A stretch of 32,500 nt of DNA. Source: Mesostigma viride (Eukaryota > Streptophyta > Mesostigmatophyceae > Mesostigmatales > Mesostigmataceae). This document shows, piece after piece, positions 30,869-32,500 of this stretch (within the stretch, counting starts at the first letter, position 1; each line of letters opens with the position of its first letter). The translations under genes were made by a program, and so were the position numbers. The notes under the pieces were generated by a model. That model was not told the DNA's origin, did not search any database, and saw only the letters and a list, made by a program, of their open reading frames with translations. The stretch spans positions 1 through 32,500 of the forward strand of contig RPFO01000429.1 in NCBI GenBank assembly GCA_009746045.1, given 5' to 3'.

Positions 30869-31618
30869 GCACCTTCCAAAGTCCCTGGTGTGTGTCAGTG
30901 CAGCGTCGACATGGCATGCGTGGAGGATATGTGCGTACGTACGACGAATAATGTGAAACGACTGGTCCAACCTGAAAAATTTTAAATTTTTGCCGTGTCC
31001 AGTAACGGTCCTAGGTTGCACCCGCGGGACGTTCCGGCAGCTGTACAGAATAGATCAGAAAGATACGCCGCGGAATGACGCCAGTGCCCGGCAAATGTGA
31101 GTCGGGAACTGAACAGTCACTACACACGTCGAAAATCTATTGCTCCACCCCCCCAAAAAAGCGTTCCGGAACTGTTCGAAGCGAATAGCACTGACAGGAT
31201 TCGAACCTGCGTCCAGAGTGAGGTTGCGGAGTGAGGGAGGCCAGCCATCATGGTCCGCACACAAATCTGGCTCGGGTCCGATCCCTGTCAGTGCTCTTCG
31301 CTTCGAACAGGTCCGGAACGCTTTTTTGTGGGGGTGGAGCAATAAATACTCGACATTTGCAGTGACTGTTCAGTTCCGGGCTCACAAATGATTTGCCGGG
31401 CACAGGCGTCGTTGCGCGGCGTATCTTTGTGATCTTTTCTGTACAGCTGTCGGAACGTCCCGCGGGTGCAACCTAGGACCGTTACTGGACACGGCAAAAA
31501 TTTAAAATTTTTCAGGTTGGACCAGTCGTTTCACATGATTCGTCGTACGTACGCACATATCCTCCACGCATGCCATGTCGACGCTGCACTGACACACACC
31601 AGGGACTTTGGAAGGTGC
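30869..31618. mobile_element. Large imperfect inverted repeat (fold-back element)
   Basis: The left arm 30869-31200 and right arm 31281-31618 are inverted copies, roughly 90 percent alike by eye, around an 80-bp centre. The outer ends are GCACCTTCCAAAG and its complement. Shared landmarks include CCTAGGTTGCACCCGCGGGA, AAAATTTAAA, GTACGTAC and TGCTCCACCCCC. No transposase is present, so it would be non-autonomous: a fold-back or MITE-like element, or two inverted insertions of one repeat. I see no clear target duplication. Confidence 0.8.
31197..31207 (-). other. tRNA T-arm / Pol III B-box-like sequence
   Basis: The minus strand reads GGTTCGAATCC, a perfect B-box, within GCAGG-TTCGAAT-CCTGT that can form a T arm. 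The other inner end has a weaker plus-strand counterpart, GGGTCCGATCC (31274-31284). No convincing A-box or full cloverleaf is seen, so this is tRNA-derived or tRNA-like, not a called tRNA gene. Confidence 0.45.
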
Positions 31619-31849
31619 GCACCCAGCCCGCCCAGGTAATTGATGCGGTGTTTTGCAGGCGCGCACCGCCGGATGCGCCCACCACGCCCGCCACCGCACG
31701 TCCAGTGACCGACTGTGGTCCACGTTCTTTTTCGCCTGCGGGTGCAGCCCCCATAATGCGTACGAGCAGCTTCACGGCTTTCTTCTTGGAAATCAAGAAC
31801 AACGGGCCTGACAACAACAACAACGACAGCAGCATCAGCTCCAACAAGA

Positions 31850-32000
31850 GTGAGTTGCGGGATTTTACGTACGTGGTTTTTCTATTTTTTTTTCACCTGG
31901 CATATTGAGTATTCATCCCATTTTGCGTCATGACGGCTTCCTGAACGACGACTCTCTCTCCCTCTCCCTCTCCCCCCCTCTCCCTCTTATTTTTCACCAG
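31850..32000 (+). other. Intron-like segment in the 366-bp repeat (copy 1)
   Basis: AACAAGA|GTGAGT is a good donor, and a CT-rich tract followed by TTTTTCACCAG|G is a good acceptor, 151 nt apart. The same arrangement recurs at 32216-32366. The segment between the two introns is 215 nt, not a multiple of three. Confidence 0.4.
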
Positions 32001-32215
32001 GTTTTTCATGCCGATTTTAAATCCCTTTTGCGTCATGCTCCTTGTAGCGTGATGTCGTCAATTGTCACTCACAACAATACTATCATTGTGGTTCGTTCTT
32101 TTTCGCCTGCGGGTGCAGGTCACGAGCGTTGCGTACGAGCAGCACTTACATCATTAAATCAAGAACAACGGGCCTGACAACAACAACAACGACAGCAGCA
32201 TCAGCTCCAACAAGA

Positions 32216-32366
32216 GTGAGTTGCGGGATTTTACGTACGTGGTTTTCCTAATTTTTTTTCACCTGGCATGTTGAGTATTCATCCCATTTTGCGTCATGAC
32301 GGCTTCCTGAACGACGACTCTCTCTCCCTCTCCCTCTCCCCCCCTCTCCCTCTTATTTTTCACCAG
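32216..32366 (+). other. Intron-like segment in the 366-bp repeat (copy 2)
   Basis: The donor GTGAGT and acceptor CACCAG match copy 1 exactly, with the same pyrimidine tract of CTCTCC repeats. Whether any transcript uses these sites is unknown. Confidence 0.4.
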
Positions 32367-32500
32367 GTTTTTCATGCCGATTTTTAATCCCTTTTGCGTC
32401 ATGCTCCTTGTAGCGTGATGTCGTCAATTGTCACTCACAACCATGCTATCATTGTGGTTCGTTCTTTTTCGCCTGCGGGTGCAGGTCACGAGCGTTGCGT

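Larger units (their letters stand above)
31724..32500 (+). repeat. 366-bp tandem repeat running off the window
   Basis: GTTCTTTTTCGCCTGCGGGT occurs at 31724, 32095 and 32461, and AACAACGGGCCTGAC near 31801 and 32167. The period is 366 bp; the first unit has a few extra bases and a divergent start. Each unit contains a long CT-rich tract and two GTACGTAC-like sites. The second and third starts include GGTCACGAGCGTTGCGT. Confidence 0.9.

Noticed and set aside
31190-31300. A tRNA gene on the minus strand with AGCACTG/CAGTGCT acceptor-like ends
   Set aside because: The T arm is good, but no standard D arm, A-box or anticodon arm can be drawn and the length is about 105 nt. Kept only as tRNA-like sequence.
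31636-31658. CCCAG|GTAATT ... TTTTGCAG| as a mini-intron
   Set aside because: Only 23 nt, too short for a spliceosomal intron.

Overview
This is eukaryotic nuclear DNA from a repeat-rich genome. Nearly everything recognisable is a mobile element or satellite, and I recognise no single-copy host gene. GT-AG introns, a Ty1/copia element, an L1-type ORF1 relic and higher-order satellite together suggest a large genome. A green-lineage alga (for example a charophyte) is a guess, not a demonstration.

Layout. 1-1560: frameshifted ORF1 of an L1-like non-LTR retrotransposon with no ORF2, followed by a probable 3' UTR and an (AATTC)n tail. 2480-5830 (minus strand): a multi-exon gene of about 1,000 codons resembling an unnamed DDE-type transposase family (D...D...HGKG-x2-DG). 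It carries two visible introns and a frame break at a 13-nt homopolymer. Upstream of it (5970-6530) lie repeats centred on GCCGGC, with one more copy inside an intron. 6540-8740: non-coding, with a very AT-rich stretch. 8837-9327: a 30-bp minisatellite of 16 units. 9595-28711: a modular satellite of about 72-bp units, roughly 10.6 kb without its insertion. It has higher-order repeats (3372 bp and 744 bp) and switches orientation near 25933.

A complete 8.48-kb Ty1/copia element sits inside the satellite (11323-19804, minus strand). It has 645/643-bp LTRs, a polypurine tract, a 5-bp target duplication (TCATC), and broken gag, integrase, protease and RT-RNase H frames. Removing the element restores the satellite exactly at a higher-order repeat boundary. 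The protease-like domain lies between integrase and reverse transcriptase, giving the order gag-INT-PR-RT-RH, which is neither the usual copia nor the usual gypsy order. Two further ORFs precede gag.

28712-30868 has no confident gene. 30869-31618 is an imperfect fold-back element with arms of about 335 bp and tRNA T-arm-like sequence at its centre. 31720-32500 is a 366-bp tandem repeat that carries splice-like signals and runs off the window.

The best candidates for something undescribed are the domain order and leader ORFs of the copia element, the DDE-like transposon with its GCCGGC repeats, and the two-cassette modular satellite with its orientation switch.
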